Numbered from the stretch's first letter, positions 1-14,656 are shown. The stretch is 64,000 nucleotides of DNA from Luscinia megarhynchos (GCA_034336665.1 CM067568.1:41520770-41584769), one strand, 5' to 3'. Numbers and translations: made by a program. The notes: generated by a model from the letters alone, not told the origin.

Positions 1-108
1 GAGAAAGGAACAGAGAAATGCACAGCAAGACATTTCCCTGTTCTTTCCTTCACAAAAAACTAATGCTTCGGTTTCAAATAGCTGATATGCATTTTATTAT
101 TTAATTGT

Positions 109-368
109 AGAATCATAAAATGTTAAAGATGAAAGGGACCTTCAAGATCACCCAGTTCCAACCCCTGTCATGGGCAGGGACACCTTATTCAACCCGGCCC
201 TGAACACTGCCAGGGTTGGGGAATCCACAACTTCTCTGGGCAACCTGTTCCAGTGGCTCAGCATCCTCTCAGTAAAGAATTTCTTCCTAATGTCTAACCT
301 AAATTTCCCCTATTTCAATTTTTACCCACTACTCCTTGTCTTATCACTACAGCTCCTAATGAAGAGGA
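109..368 (-). mobile_element. CR1 LINE 3'-end fragment
   Basis: The plus strand starts with tagaatcataaaatg and continues through cttcaagatcacccag, gggcagggacacct and acttctctgggcaacctgtt. This is the reverse complement of the avian CR1 3' UTR. The open frame across it is spurious. Confidence 0.85.
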
Positions 369-384
369 AATCATGTAAAGTTTA

Positions 385-3300
385 ACTGCAGTAGGTGACC
401 TGCCATTCTATATAGCTAGAACTGTGCTCTCCTTCTGCATTATGCATGTGGAAACTTACAGAAGAAGAGGAGAGTCACATGGTAAGAGAAGTGAAGTCAT
501 GAACATATTCCAGCTCTCAGCTGGGCTTGGGTAATGCAGTATCCCAAATTTTTAGACAAAAATTTAATTCATGTTACATTTCTGAGTGCTGTCAGATATT
601 GCCTAACTTTCTTTTTTCTGGTTAATGCATGACCTCTTCTGTGTTATGCAAGAGCTTTAGTAGAGCAACCATGTAAAAAAAACCACAAAAATACAAGATC
701 AAAAACTACCAAAGAAACCCCAAGACTCCCTTTCCATCCAAGCCACCACAAGTTTATGACAGGTTTACTGTTGCTTTGAAAACTCTAGAGTGTAGTCAGG
801 AAAACAAAAAAAAAAGAACTTTATGAAGACTTCACTCACCTCATTGAACAAAACAATATAAAGAACTGGGAATGGATGCTGGGCACTCAGGTTATACCAG
901 CAATGCATTTCCTCATTAAAGGTTTGGAATCTGAATATCCTGCCTGTGCAGCCCCTCCTAGATAACACTCCCAGCAGTGCAGTGTGTTGGACAGCATGGC
1001 TGCTTTCTGAACCTGCTCTGGGAATGGAAGCAATGCAGTCAGGTCACCCCACCTCCCACCCAGCCTTACACAGCCAAAAGTGACCATGGTTGCTCTGTTC
1101 CTCAGCCCACAATGAGTCTCAGTAGCACAGCATTTGATAGGTGGAAATATTCATGGCAATGCTAATGTAGTGTTACTGCTCTCTCGGCAGCTCTGGGGAC
1201 GCTGAATCCAGCTAACCTCTGGCAAAGGCTGCCATACCCAGTGGACAAGTTTTGGCAGTGGGATACAGACAAGTAGATTTTAAAATATTTGAGGTATTTA
1301 CTTCCTCTTTCATAAAGGCACAGGCCCACAAAGGGACAGAGACACTCTGTTACCAAGACTCACTCTGTCAGAGTTGTAAATTTGACACATAATTCACACA
1401 CACACAAAAGCATGTTAGAAATTACTGAAAAATAGCAGAATTGGAAGAATTATTGTGGTTGGTTTTTTTTAAAGACAAACTTTCTGAAAACAAAGGATTA
1501 TTTCTTGAAAGTTATTGCCTGTTTCAGTGTCACTGAAGAGCTAATGTAGCTGTTTGGAGCTGCAGCTCCCAAAGGTCTCTGGCCACCCTCAAGGAGCCTC
1601 AGCTCCAAGCACATTCGTTATCAATAGCCTGGGCTGGATATAGGGAGAATCTGCAAACTTTTTTGGGAAAAAATGAGTTGAATGCTGGTATCAAGCTCTG
1701 AGCCCACATATAGTGTACTAAACTAATATAGCTGCCTCCATTCAGAGATATGGGACAATTGAAACTGCAGAGGTCAGAGATGTGTTATTTAGGAGAGGAA
1801 AGCCCAGATCTGCCAAATTTATTCTATCTCAGTTTTATCCTCTTCAGTGACACCTGAGATTCTGGTGGTGAATGCCCCCAAAAATAACCCATGGACCTGA
1901 GATCTCATTCCTCATGCTAAACTTATGTACTAGATAAATGAGGATAAATTTGGGAGCATGCACCTGATGTTTCTACCATGTATAATTTTTATATATAGAA
2001 TATAAGCTTTAGCCAGGTAAATACTTGAACTGTGGTGAACTTGAAACAACTCAGCAAGGATCAGAGAGAAAGGAGAACTTCTGTTGGCAAGTTTCTGTCA
2101 TTAGGAGCAGCTGGCAACTAAGCAGCAACTAATCATTAAACTTCATAGGCCAAATTCTTCCTTACAGCTATTCAATTGAAACTGCTCTATTAGAAAATAA
2201 ACAGGCCTTGTGCTGCGGAGCTTGACCATCTCTGGTTTCAGTTTTGCAGCTAGTAATACTTTTTCTCTTCAAAAATGCTTAGTAGAGATTTTTTCATGCA
2301 TTTCCATCACCCACACAACCACAAAACCACCATGAAGTTCTGCAAAATAGTACCTTCTATTCACCAGAGGCCCCTGATTCAGATAGCAAAATTACTGTAT
2401 CGTGTAGCCACCCCTTATTTCAAAATTAAATTGAAGATAATTCCTTCATTTCATTTCACAGCTGGCAAACCCAAGAGCCCACAGAAAAAACTAGTTTCTA
2501 TAAATATTAATGTCTATAAATGCCAACTAAAACTTGGTCTAAAAGAGCATAATGAATTAAGAAACAGCTCAGCAAAAATACACCCTTTCTCTCTAGCTCG
2601 CCAGGCAGGTCTGCCCTTGGAGAAGGAGCTCCACTCTGAATCTCAGCTCTGAAGCACACTCTTTGAATACCAGCATAGTTTTTGAACTACTAGAGCACCT
2701 CTAGGATCCTGAAGCACACGGGTCAGTTCTGCCCTCTGTTTCAAACTCAGGAGTTGTGCTGAGACATTTAGTTCAGTTACCTTAACAAAGCAAGATGGAT
2801 CACACCTCCTTTAACTCCAGACACCCGTCAGACATCTGAGATAATCACCTGATGCTCTGCTTACAGTCAACAGAAGGAACACAACACCTCCAGAGGGTCC
2901 TTTGCCTGATCTGTTTTTAGATGAGGTGAATCCCTCTCCAAGGAGAGTATGGTAACTAACTTAGACTTGCATGTCTTTTTCACACCTAAGGGTGTAAACC
3001 TCAAGGAAGTTGTACACACATTTCTACACATTTCACTGCAGCTGACTGACAAACCTTAATATATCACTGCTGAGAAATATTTTCAGTATTATGGGAAATA
3101 CTTCCAGTCAAAAAAGCACACGTTGAAGGACTTTTGGGATTGATGAGAGTAAAAGCTCTTTAATTTTATGGTTTCCCTTCAGAAACTGTACCTCTATAGA
3201 ACTGATGTATAAGAAAGCTGTACATTCCAGTAATCTTCTTCTTTTAGATTATTTCCTATTAAAAAAGCACTATTTGTTTCTATGTTTATCTAGGAGACAC

Positions 3301-6300
3301 ATTGCCCCAGTGTTGACGATCTGCTATTAATGCTTTTAGCATTGTTCTATGATGTTTATTCTTTTTCTTGTATTTTTTTCTGTCAATATATAATAATGAT
3401 TATGCTAAATGTAAAAATGGGTAGTCAAGTTAGTCAAGAGACTATATCCTAAGTTTACACTAGTAAACAGCAAAAAAACTTAATAGCAGGAGTAGAGTGA
3501 AATACTTAGCATTAAGGGCACAACTTTCAAACTACCTTTTTTGTGGTTTCTACTTAAAATTTTCTCCAAAATGATCCTGTAGAATTTGCATTAGAGCTTG
3601 GAGCATTAAATGAGCTCCTCCTTCTGCTCAGTTTTATCCCAAACAGAATCAGTTTGTGTGTTTCAAGATGTAAAATGAACTGCAGAAATGCAGGTAATCA
3701 GGCCATTGATTTTTAAAGTGAATTCCTGCTCTAAACATGTGCTTATGTATTTGCACACATATTTTTTTTCAGAAAAGAAAAGAAATCTGGAACACTGATG
3801 TGTGTTTCATGGTATTGCCACAGGATTGCATCTTTTCAATTTTTTCAATCACAATTTCTGCAATTTTACCTCCCTTCCAGTTTTGAAAAAAATAGGACAT
3901 TCCATACCATTCACTTTACTTGAACATTTAGAAGGCAGTGAAAATTGATGGCAGAAGTCCATAGGGGATACATAACCCCTACCTGGGAAACAGTCTTACC
4001 TTATCTACCAGACACCTGTAGATGGATTTCTGGCCCTGTTTAAGGTCCTGGTAAACCTTCATTCCCTACAAGGAGCAAAGATCTAATCCCTGAAGTTTCC
4101 AGATGTACAAGCTGAGTTGTAAGGCTTCTAATTTCCTAGGACTCAAATTCTTGTGGTCGTAATTACAGCTACAGTCTTGAAGACAACACATGCTCACACC
4201 CGACACATACAAAGACAGGCATTCCTTCCTTGAGGTTAACCACTTGTGAAGTTATTGCATCCATTAGCAGGATTCACAATCCTGTAAGAAAACATCCGGC
4301 ATGACAGACTCCAAAGAAAAGCACTAACACATCTGAGCACAAAATAATCTGGTTTTGCAGTTGAGTACCCTTTTTTTGTGTATGTGTGTGATGCAACTAA
4401 TAGTTCAGACAAATTGGCCAAAAATTGCCTTTTGAAGGTTGTCCTTTCCTAGCTGACCTGCAGAGTGAGTTTAAGCGATTGTCTTAGACAAACATAACTT
4501 TTAGATTGCAAAGATTATGTTAGAAGATTGCCACCACCACACGAATCCTTATAGTTCTCTATCTTAGAAGCTGGTTTTCCAGCTTCCAAAGAGAAAGCTG
4601 ATGGTGCTGCAAAGACGGCCTATGACAGGACTTCAACAATTCAAAACCGATTCTGCCAGCTTACTGTACAAAGCCTCAGAGCAATACCGGGGTTAAAAGC
4701 TGCATGAAGAAAGGGCAGTACCAGGAGCCAAGTGTCAGAGCAGGAGAATCCACATGCCATGACCTTATAGCTGATGCCCCCTTGGAAAGTGTCTCACTGA
4801 CTGGAAAAGTCACTGCTTCAGGGGCAACAGAAGCCTTGCAGATCAAAACACCTTGAGAGGTTTGTAACACCCTAAGATACCACTTCTCATCCTCACTTGC
4901 TGATGCCAGACTTGAGATAGCTGAAAATTACGGACTCCATAAACATGATGTATTTAGCCCACTCACAATATGGTTTTAACCCACACACAGTCTGGGTTTC
5001 TCAACCGGGGAACTGCACCAGCTGCTAGCTCTTAACAAGATAGCTGGCAAGGCAGCACAAACTCAACATGGGGAGTTGGGCACTTCTGAGATGCAGCTGT
5101 TACCTTTTTACCTTGCCTCCCTTGGACTGTAATCTAAATCAGCCACACAGAGTATTAATTATGCCACTATGAGGGAGTGAAGGATACAAGGAACTCAAGT
5201 TAAGGAAAGTTCTGCAGTTAAAGAGCAAGGTATGCTCTTCTGTTCTTAAAGATAATGAAGGACACAAATTTTAAGATCATACAACTAGTCAGAACTGAGA
5301 TACTCTGCATCATGTGAGAGAATCAAAAATATGACTCTTTTCTCTTCCTGGAAAGTTTAATGGTCATGCTCTTGACAACACTGATATTTTAAAAATAATT
5401 TAAAAGCCAAAACTGTAAAGGAGCAGAGATCACTAAAGTTGCCAGCTGTATTCCTACATATGAGGAAATCTGTATGTTAGATCTGCTAGGGAGTTACTGT
5501 TACTCACTTTGTTCTTTAATGCATCATAGGAATATAATGAAAAGTCATTAATAATATATAGAAAAGATTTACCTGAAAAAAAAGCATGACATAACAAACT
5601 AATTCATAGCAAACACTGCTTTAAATTATAATCAACTGAATCTGAAAATTCTTGGAGAGAGACAACCTAGCCACCACGAAGCTAAGCATTTAGTAAAGTC
5701 TGATGTGTTGCATAATCCTGCATAAAGCATCTCACAGAGATGTGGGAAACTGCTCTTCAAGCTTTTTAGGTGATAACACAAACTTTTATCAAAATAAATC
5801 TATTTATCTGGGCAATATTAAGGCCAAGTCCAGATCTCACTTTGTATGTGTAATGCAAGGTATGTTTCTTTCACCTTGGCAGAGGAAAGAAAAAACAAAA
5901 TCAGAGTCACATGTCAGAATCACCAAACACAATCATTTTCCAAGCAACCAGTAGTTTGAAATTTACTTGCCCAGACTAGTAAGTTTGCAAAATACACATT
6001 TCACAGAAGACAAGAATGACTCATATCTGATTGACAAGTACAGAAATGCCAAGATTGGTAAATTTCAGCCTTACTAAAAGTGCCGTCAGACCAATACTGC
6101 AATATTATCCTAAGGATATTTCCCAGCAAAAGGCACAACTAAAGTATGAGAAGCCACGAACTGCAAAGCATCACTCGATCCAGTCAAGCAATCAAGCATT
6201 TTTTTAAACTTTTGTGTCTCAGGAAACCTGAAGCCTCAAAAATATTAAGCCACGGGAAAAAGAATCAGAAAAGTTAAGGCTGATTACAACCCATGAATCC

Positions 6301-6600
6301 ACAAAACAACAAAAATCACCAGAGAAAAATGGAGATGCAGTACAGAAAGAATGTTTAACACATGAACTAAACAAACAGGCAGAGAAAAGGCTGATCGCAT
6401 ATTAACACAAAAAATCCACTTTGCACAGAAATATGTAATTTGAGCATTTTAAACCTACAATTTACATAGTATATTCAAACGCGACAACAGAAAGACGAGC
6501 GAGCGATTTTTGTTTGCCTTGCACTATCCGAACCGCAGACAAACGTTTCAAAAGCAGCACAATTCAGCGGACCCAGGCAAGAAAAAAATCCAAACCATGA
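385..6600. other. AT-rich non-coding interval
   Basis: I find no exon, RNA gene or recognisable repeat here. The longest open frame (2275-2652, 125 codons, plus) is a chance frame with no domain or splice context. If the CpG island at 6.6 kb drives a leftward gene, this is its first intron. Confidence 0.6.
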
Positions 6601-7350
6601 GTAATTACACGGAGCAGCTGAGGGGTAGGTGGATACGAGCAGCTTGCCCGTGCTGCTGCTAGTGCGCGTTAACCCTTCGGCAGCCGCAGAGCACCGAGCC
6701 GCTCGCCGGGGCACAGCCGCGCACCCCGGGGCGCTGGGCGGGCCGGCACCAGCCCCTCCGCGGAGAGCGGCCTCAGGGGAGCGAGCTCCGAGGGGAGCGG
6801 CTCCACGCCGGTACGGATGGTCCGCCTGCGAGCGGAGCCACGACCCCGGCGGGGAAAGGGCTGGAGCGCGGAGGGGAACCTCGGCTCCGCCAGGGCGCGC
6901 AGCCGAGGGGGTCCCGCTCCGCCGGCACCGAGGGGCGGGCGGCAGCCCCGGCTCCGCCAGCAGGGCCACCCGCCTTCGCTTTAGGGCTCCAGTTTGGGAT
7001 GTCCTCCGCCCGCCAGCCCCGAGCCGCGGCCCCCGTCCCGGCGCTCTGAAGGCAGGGCACGGCCCCGCTCCCCCGGCCCCGCGCACCTACCGGCGGGCGC
7101 GCTGCTCCGCGGGCGCTGCGGGCGCGCTCCCGGCCCGGCCCGGCCGCGCCGCCGCCATCGGGCGCTCCCGGGGCGGCCGCGCCGCATTGGCCGGGCCCGC
7201 CCCGCCCCTCCCCGCCCGCTCGGCCCGGCTCTGCCCCGGCTCTGCCCCGGCTCTGCCCCGGCTCTGCCCCGGCTCTGCCCCGGCTCTGCCCCGGCGCGCA
7301 GGTGGCGGCGGAGGCGCTCCCCAAAGTGATCCCTTCTGCGTGCCGTTCAA
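6600..7350. promoter_or_regulatory. CpG island, probable promoter of the next gene (STON2 by synteny)
   Basis: About 750 bp of very GC-rich, CpG-dense sequence is sharply bounded by AT-rich DNA, as at an unmethylated promoter. The long open frames on both strands result from GC richness. On the minus strand CGCCG|GTAGGTGCG (donor G at about 7090) could end a non-coding first exon. In vertebrates STON2 lies next to SEL1L downstream on the same strand, so a leftward STON2 promoter is the likeliest role. No STON2 coding sequence was seen. Confidence 0.65.
7226..7291. repeat. GC-rich 11-bp tandem repeat, six copies
   Basis: Six perfect or near-perfect copies of CGGCTCTGCCC lie in the CpG island. 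They produce the 11-residue periodic frames (LCPGSAPALPR) seen in translation, which are not protein-coding. Confidence 0.9.
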
Positions 7351-10300
7351 AGGCGACGGACTTTGCCGTCTCCGCTCACCCACGGGCAAAAATAAATAGC
7401 AATGTGCAAACAACAATCGCTAATGCAAACAAAATAGCCTTCTGCTCGCGGTTATTCAACAGGCATGCTTAAATACAACGCTATTTATCTGTAACCCGGT
7501 GAGAGCATACACACTCTTAGCACCAATTAACAGGCGCCCCTCTTTTTTTTTGGACCCTGATGAATTTCATGGATTATGGATTAGGCAGGTATAAGAAAGT
7601 TAATACAATGTCTAGGAACCAAATTGTGTTTAAGCTGTTAAACTGTAAGAGCATTACAAACCTAATAATACCGATTGTATGATAATATTAATCTTATTTC
7701 TGCCTTTAAATAGTTCAGAAAGCAATTTGCATACGGAAATGTCTTTATGAAGGAATTAACATCTAACCCCAGTATAATTCCAAGGCTCCAGCTGAAGGGA
7801 GTTTATGCAAAATGAACATGTGCATCATTAACCCAAACGTGAGCACAGATGTGTGCATTTACATCCATTAGCAGATTCAGAGAATCACTCGGGAGAGCTG
7901 AGCAGCAAGTCACCAAAGAGCTTCCTAAAAATTTAACCTTGCAAGCTGAGAAATATTAACGAACTTAACATTCTCAAGAAACACTGTAATAACAGCCTTA
8001 ATCAGTAATGGGGACAGACTGCAATAAGAAGGAAAAAAATGAAAAGAAAGTTGCAGTTTTATTCTTCTCCGTGTGAACTATGAGTTTTTATTTTTTTAAA
8101 GTGCAGCTGAGAAAATCTCCAACTTTGTAAGATAACCATGTAATTACAAGATGTTCCACTCCGGAGCTTAGCACGTGTGGTTCACCTGATTGTTTTGAAG
8201 AGGTTTCCAAAGGGGGTCCTGGTGCAGAGCAGTGTGGGGGAACACAGTACAGAGAGAGAGAACACTCGAACCGAAGCCCAAAGCCCCGTGGCACAAGCAG
8301 GGGACCAAAGCCCCGACACGAGTGCCAGCTAGAGGTGGCTGAGAGAAAACAGCATACAACTTGCACATTCCCAAACGAGACTTGAACTCCTGTCTTATCC
8401 AGCAGCAGATGTCGATTGCCCAAAGCCGAGAACCTGGAAGATGTTTAGCTGAATTATCTGCCCATGGACCCAAATCGGTTCTAGGCTGGTTGTCACACTC
8501 ATTTACATGTGTATAGGGTAAATTCAACGAGGATATGAATAGTTCTACTCAGGTACAACTAGTGTCTTTGTTTCTTCTCATGAGCTAAAAGAACTACAGA
8601 TTAGTTCTCATTGTTTCCCTTTATCTTCCCCATCTTTAATAAAGCCAGGATCCAGAATTGACCTCTGATGTACTGTACTGTGAAAGATCCTGGCTAGAAA
8701 GAGACTCTTCAAGTCATCAACAGTTCCCTGGTTTTGGACAAGTCCTGAACTCTATTTCTGCTTTTGCTTTTTAACTTTTCACAACAGTATTTGAACTTAC
8801 AGTCACAACAGCAGCTACAAACACTGTCATGAACAGTCCAACAGTGGCAGTTGTTGCTCTATCTTGCACTGCTACAGCACAAAGCATGAAATGTCATCAA
8901 TCAGGTTGAAATTAAGACTTAGGAGCAGAAATCTGTTTTCCATCTTTGCTTTCTTTTCACTCCAGAGCATATTTACTGATAGCCTTTAGATGGTTTAAGG
9001 GTTAAAGAGAGATGTTTCCTCATTTAAGAAATCATTAAAGGAAAAAGGCTTGCATATAATATATTACTCTTTCTAGCACTTTTTCCTTTTATGTAGATCA
9101 CCAGGCTTAAATTTGCTCTAGCACCAACTATTTTTTCTGATATTAGGCCAATTGAAGTTCCTGTATTAAGCATCCTTTTAAAAAGGAGGAAGGGGAGAGC
9201 AAAAACATGTTTTACAACATTTAATTCTCTTAACACTATTTATTCCATCCAAGTTACAACATCATTACCATAACATGACAGAACTCTGTTCTGTCTATCA
9301 TTTGGTTTGGACTTGCAAGAAATTTTTGCTTTCTATTTCTGAAGTTCTTTTACTAGTAAGATCTGCAATAGAAGGAGTAGCAAGTAACATACCTGATACA
9401 GGTTCTTATATTTTTGAAGTTCTCAGAATCTATAGCACAGAAAATATTTTTCTGCAGTGGTCAGGTAGTTAAACTTAATTGCCATTATAGGTCCTTTCCA
9501 CCGAAATATTTTATTACATCAGAGAGTCAAACCCAAAATTATTCTATTTAAATAAGTGTATTCAATTTCTGGTTGAACCCTGCTGTTCCTACAATAGAAA
9601 GAGAAGTTAGAATATACTTGAGCATTTATCCCCACCAAGGTAAAGACATAGGGGAAGGGAAAAAAAAAAAAATTTCAAACATACTCCAGAAAGTCTGATT
9701 TGCCTATTTCAAATTGCTTGGGTTTGAAGAACAGAGATTATATTCTTCCATTTTTTTAGCATATGACAATATTAACCATATTAAACATAAAAATACAACA
9801 TTCTATTCTTGATATTTTCGCTGATGTTGAAAATATATTGATGGTATAACTCTACAAGGTTAGAGCATGTGAAATTTTATAAACACATGTACTGAGTAAC
9901 TAAAGGCAAGAATGATCCCAATTCTAATTTATTTTGAATTTACACATCACCTGACTTTTTGTTCTTTCAACGTGACAGCTAATTAGGGTTTTTTATGTTA
10001 ATATTTAATGATAAAGATATTAATAATTCATTATATCCTGGAAAATAATGCTATTTTCTTCCAATACAAAACCATGATTCTCATGCAAGCTTTACTGCAA
10101 ATTTAATTAAATTTGTCAGTTAACAGAATTCAATACATTTCATCATATTAAATGAGGCAGTGTGCCTTAACACTTAGTGGTGTGCCAACAGAGGCTCAAT
10201 TCAGAAGTGGATATGGAATATGGAATCATTGAGATTTTCTTTATTTATCTGGACCTGCTTCCACAATTAAGTCTGTACTTCACATATTTCTTTAGACTGT

Positions 10301-13300
10301 ATCACAAAGTAGTCTCACAGGAGTGCTACTTCTCAGCCAGTGAGCTGCTATTGACACACAGAGCAGTAAAGAAAATAAATGTGTAATGCCAAAAGACTGT
10401 TTGCTTAGCTCCCTACCTCAGACCATGTGCACACACCTGAGTGGTGTTTGCTCCAGCTGCCACAGCCCAGCCAGGAAGATCACACACTTCAGGAGAAATT
10501 TGTTTAACTGCACGCTTCAGTAATGGTAAGATTAATTTAAAACCAATATTGCTGGGACAAATGCACTATTTCCAGCATGGCAGGCCATCACCTTCACTTC
10601 CCCTTCACAGATGACATTTTCCCCACAGAAGGGCATTTCTCAATGACCAGACACCCTTGTTTGACCATCTAGCAGCAAAACAAATTACCAGTATTTGCAG
10701 AGATTGTTCTGCCTGCCGTCTGAACAACTGAAGAATTTGTATAATAGCAGCACCAGGAGTGTAATGGCTAGTGGAGAAATCTGGAAGCACCAAATGCTTC
10801 ATATAAGCATAGAGAGAGCTTTATAAAGACTTATCAAACATACTCATTTTATGTAATTTGAAAGCTTCCTTTTCTGTATCTGCAAGAAAGTCTTTATGAT
10901 TTGGCATTTAGAAATCCCAATGAGATAGTGGAAATAAATATTTTATTTGCTGTGTTTAAATATGGACTAGTATTTTAAAATGTCAGAATATCGTTTGTTC
11001 TAGCACCTTTCACAGTGCCAAATGAGATTGACACATTAGATCTGAAATCTTAAAGGGGATTTATTTTTACTTTACTTTTCTATTAATTTTCAGTATTTAC
11101 CATAGAGTTTTTCAGTTTTCAGCCAAAGGATTATTTGCAAACTGTTTACTCTAAACAGGAGAGCTGTATTTCATGATGCTGAACTAGTATTACCAGAAAC
11201 ATCTAGAAGTATTTCATATCAATCTTTTGGAACTGAACTAAGAATGACAAATGTAGTAAAGAGTAAACTCTTTGGGGTTTGTAATCCCAAACATAATAAT
11301 TAGGCCAATTGTTTGCAATTACATGTGCAAAAAACCAGAAGTATTTTTTGTGTTTCTATGGAACTATTCACTAGATATGCAAGATAGAGTAGGCAAACAG
11401 TTAACATACAACATTCAGTTTGTTAGTTGAGAGATTACACCAATGAAGAAATCCTTCTTTCTTGCTGTTTTCAGAAGTTCCTACCTACTTGCAGTCTTTG
11501 GCTTCCAAAAAACTGGACTCCTAGTAGGGAACTTAGAACACTGTAAGTTCAGTAAAGAGGCAGGAAAAGCCAACACAGCTGCGTGCAGTGAGATCACATT
11601 TATCTCACTGGGTATGAATTCTTACTAGAGTCACCTCCCTTCTGTGCATTGTTTCCCAGATTTCAACAACCAAATCAAAAACAGAATATTTGTAAAAAAT
11701 ATGAAAACCTTTAGTTATCCAATTACAGCTGAACATTATCATAACAGTGGATTCCACAAGAAAATGTATATGTATTTTGGTGTGGCTATTCTTCCTAATG
11801 GACTGTCCAGTCCTATAACCTAGAGATGAAACTAAACACAATTTGAGAAGAATTAACTCACATCCTCCTGATCTCACAGCACCAGCAATGAAGGTAACAA
11901 AATCACTTTGGAAAACCCACCAGGCCATCAGCCTTTGAATTCCAAAGCTGGATGATTGTTCAAGAAATATCTTTTTCATAATGCAAAGTTATAACCCTTA
12001 AACTGGAACATTCCACATATTTCTTCAGTAATTTTAACGTCAGCTATAATAATGATTTTAAAGTCTATGAAGTGTGTTTGACATTATCACATATCCCTTT
12101 TTAATACTAGCAATGCAAATTGCCTTTTCCTTTAAAATTGCTGTTGACAACATCTGGGAAACTTTCCAAATAGTAGTAGTAGTAATAATAATAATAATAA
12201 ATTATTTAGTAGCGCCTAAAATGCCATTAATTAATAGAATTTCAGTATATAGCAAAGTCTGGAGCCTAACAAACATAAAAGTAAGATTGAACAGAAACAA
12301 ATAAGATAAAATATTTTCAATTAGAGCTTTCAAGCTATTTGAATAGCTCCAATATTGCACCAGATGATCTCAGTGAAAAATAATTTTAAAACATTTCTTC
12401 ATCACCTGCTGCTAAACATTTTCACTTATTTTAGTAAGAAAGATTTTATACCCTAAGAAAATATGGATTTAACTTTGCAAAAGAGGCCACTCTCCTGGAA
12501 GCTGTGTACATGATATTCCAAACAATGCTGGGAGACAGTCTAGCACATTTTAGGACGATTTACATACTAAAAAAATAGTTTTAAGAGTCATGGGAAGGTA
12601 ATTATTTACCAGGTCTTACCAGAAGCCACAGTGATTTTTCATTTTGAACTTTTGCTCCACAAATATGAGAGAAATAAGAGTACTGAATTATTTTTTTAAG
12701 TTTCTGAAGCTGCTGCAACCAAGGACTTCTTATATCTCTGTGTATGTGTACATACACACGTGTTCTCTGAAGATATGACAGTGACTCCAAGTGTAGAAGT
12801 TAATCCATTTCCCAATCTTTGAGACCTCAGGTATTTAACAAATCCAAGTTGCCATTATTGTAGCCTTGTGGCTACAAATACACACCCCAGGTACAACATT
12901 ATTTCCTCCCAGCAAATGCAGTTAATTAGAAGAAAAAAAAAAAAAGTTAGTATTGATCTTGTACAGAAATGGAGCCACATTTGTAACAGATGGGAACTGG
13001 AACAACAAATTTTACAGAACAGCCTGTGTTCAGGAGGAAAAATGAAGAAAAATAAGCATATAAAAAAAAGGAAATATAGAAAATGATTGACAGCAGAATT
13101 GAACAGCTATAATTTCAGTATTTTGCAACACAACTGATATTCTTCGAAGTTTTTTTTTTAAAAAATCAGGAATTGCAACCCATGTTATATGGAAAGCTGA
13201 AAAAGTTGGATGCCAAAGAAATGAAAATGTGAGCAACTCATCTCTGTGGAAGCCAAATGACATCTCTCTCTCTTACTGCCTGAAGTGCAACTACAATGGT

Positions 13301-14639
13301 ACTCCATCTTTACTTAGTTTTATTTCTGAAAATAAAATATGAGACTACATGTTACAGTTTTCATTATCTGGAGAGATGGTACACTGCCCTCCCTCATCCT
13401 TGGCTTTAGAAGAAGTTGATTACAGTTGTCTGAAGACTTTTGACAATAAGTAGGCTATTTTCCTCAATTATTCTTTAAAAAAAAGGAATCAAAGTCATGA
13501 TTCAGAAAATCCATTAAGATCATGACAATTTAGAAAAGAGGAAGAACATTTCGTCATTATACCAAATAATACATTCTAATCAAACAGGTCTTGTAGGTAT
13601 AGAAACTATATTCTCTAATAATATTTTAATTGGTTTTACTCTCAAGTCTAAAATATAGAGAATACAGGAATATAAAAAGCAAAACCAAACAAAATATACT
13701 AGTTTTCAATGAACATTATTCTGGAGCTTTTTAAAATAAACAAACAACAGAAATCCTCAGCACTCGCCCACACCACATGATATATTTACCTGGTACTCAA
13801 TTCCCTGTGCAGAACACAGCCCCACCTTGACTAAAGGCTACAAACAAGATCAAGTATCAATACTTGACCCCACCTCAACTGAGTATGTCAGCAATCATAT
13901 CTCCAACAATGGACTTTTTTGGAAGGTGAGAGCTGACCTCACTAAGCTTGAGCTTTTTTAGTCAAACTCAGTCTGGGTTTAATACCTGCAGTTCTGCTTT
14001 TACCTGCAACAAATGTTATTGGCAGGAGCAGACAACATGGAAAACCTTGAAATACTTCAAAAAACTATGTAATTTAGGCTGACGCTCAGGATCACTTATC
14101 TATTGATGCCTTTCCTAGCCATTACTGCTCCCCTTCTCTCCAATGAACAAGCACACTGGAAAGCCCACCAACTTAATGAATTTAACAAGGGATGACTTGG
14201 TCTCCACAGGTGGAGCCTGAAGGAATGAATGGGTCAAAAATGGCCTGAAAAGCAAAAAGCTTTATCAGCTTGGAGTAGTCCCTCCCCCAGTATCTGTTCC
14301 AACTGACTGAATTATCCCTGCATCAGTATTGAAAATGCAGCAGTAATTCTAAAGTTACTGGTCACTCCTCTTGACTCACGCAGCAGTTCTGTCTCTACCA
14401 GACATGGTACAAATGCTATATACAACTGTCACACACAGAGACAGAAGGTAAGTTTATAGCATAACGGAAGACAAAATGCATAATGATTCATTCCCCCTTT
14501 TTTTGCCATTTCTAAGGAATAGAAGTATGAGAATCCTTACAGGAAGGGATGCATTGAAGAGTGGCATATACCAGTGCATATGACTAGCAATTCCCATCTT
14601 CTGTTATCATAACCACTGTGAACACTGAGGGTAACCACA
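7351..14639. other. Non-coding interval between CpG island and SEL1L 3' end
   Basis: AT-rich sequence with no exon, transposon or RNA gene I can support. An ATAATA/AGT simple repeat lies near 12173-12200 and short A-runs near 9660 and 12931. The first 550 bp contain several homeodomain-type TAATTA/ATTA sites and look less degenerate than the rest, but conservation cannot be judged here. Confidence 0.5.
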
Positions 14640-14650
14640 CAGGTGGTATC

Positions 14651-14656
14651 TTTATT
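14651..14656 (-). terminator. Candidate distal polyadenylation signal of SEL1L
   Basis: AATAAA on the minus strand lies in the context TGTGAAATAAAGATACC. Downstream on that strand is a GT-rich region (CCTGTGTGGTT and GTGTTCACAGTGG) within 15-50 nt, the layout of a CstF-binding element. Confidence 0.45.

Noticed and set aside
2275..2652. 125-codon plus-strand open frame
   Set aside because: It has no recognisable domain, unremarkable composition for AT-rich DNA and no splice or promoter context.
6475..7416. Pro/Arg/Ala-rich open frames of up to 256 codons on both strands
   Set aside because: CpG-island sequence rarely contains stop codons. The frames overlap each other on both strands and show no protein-family signature.
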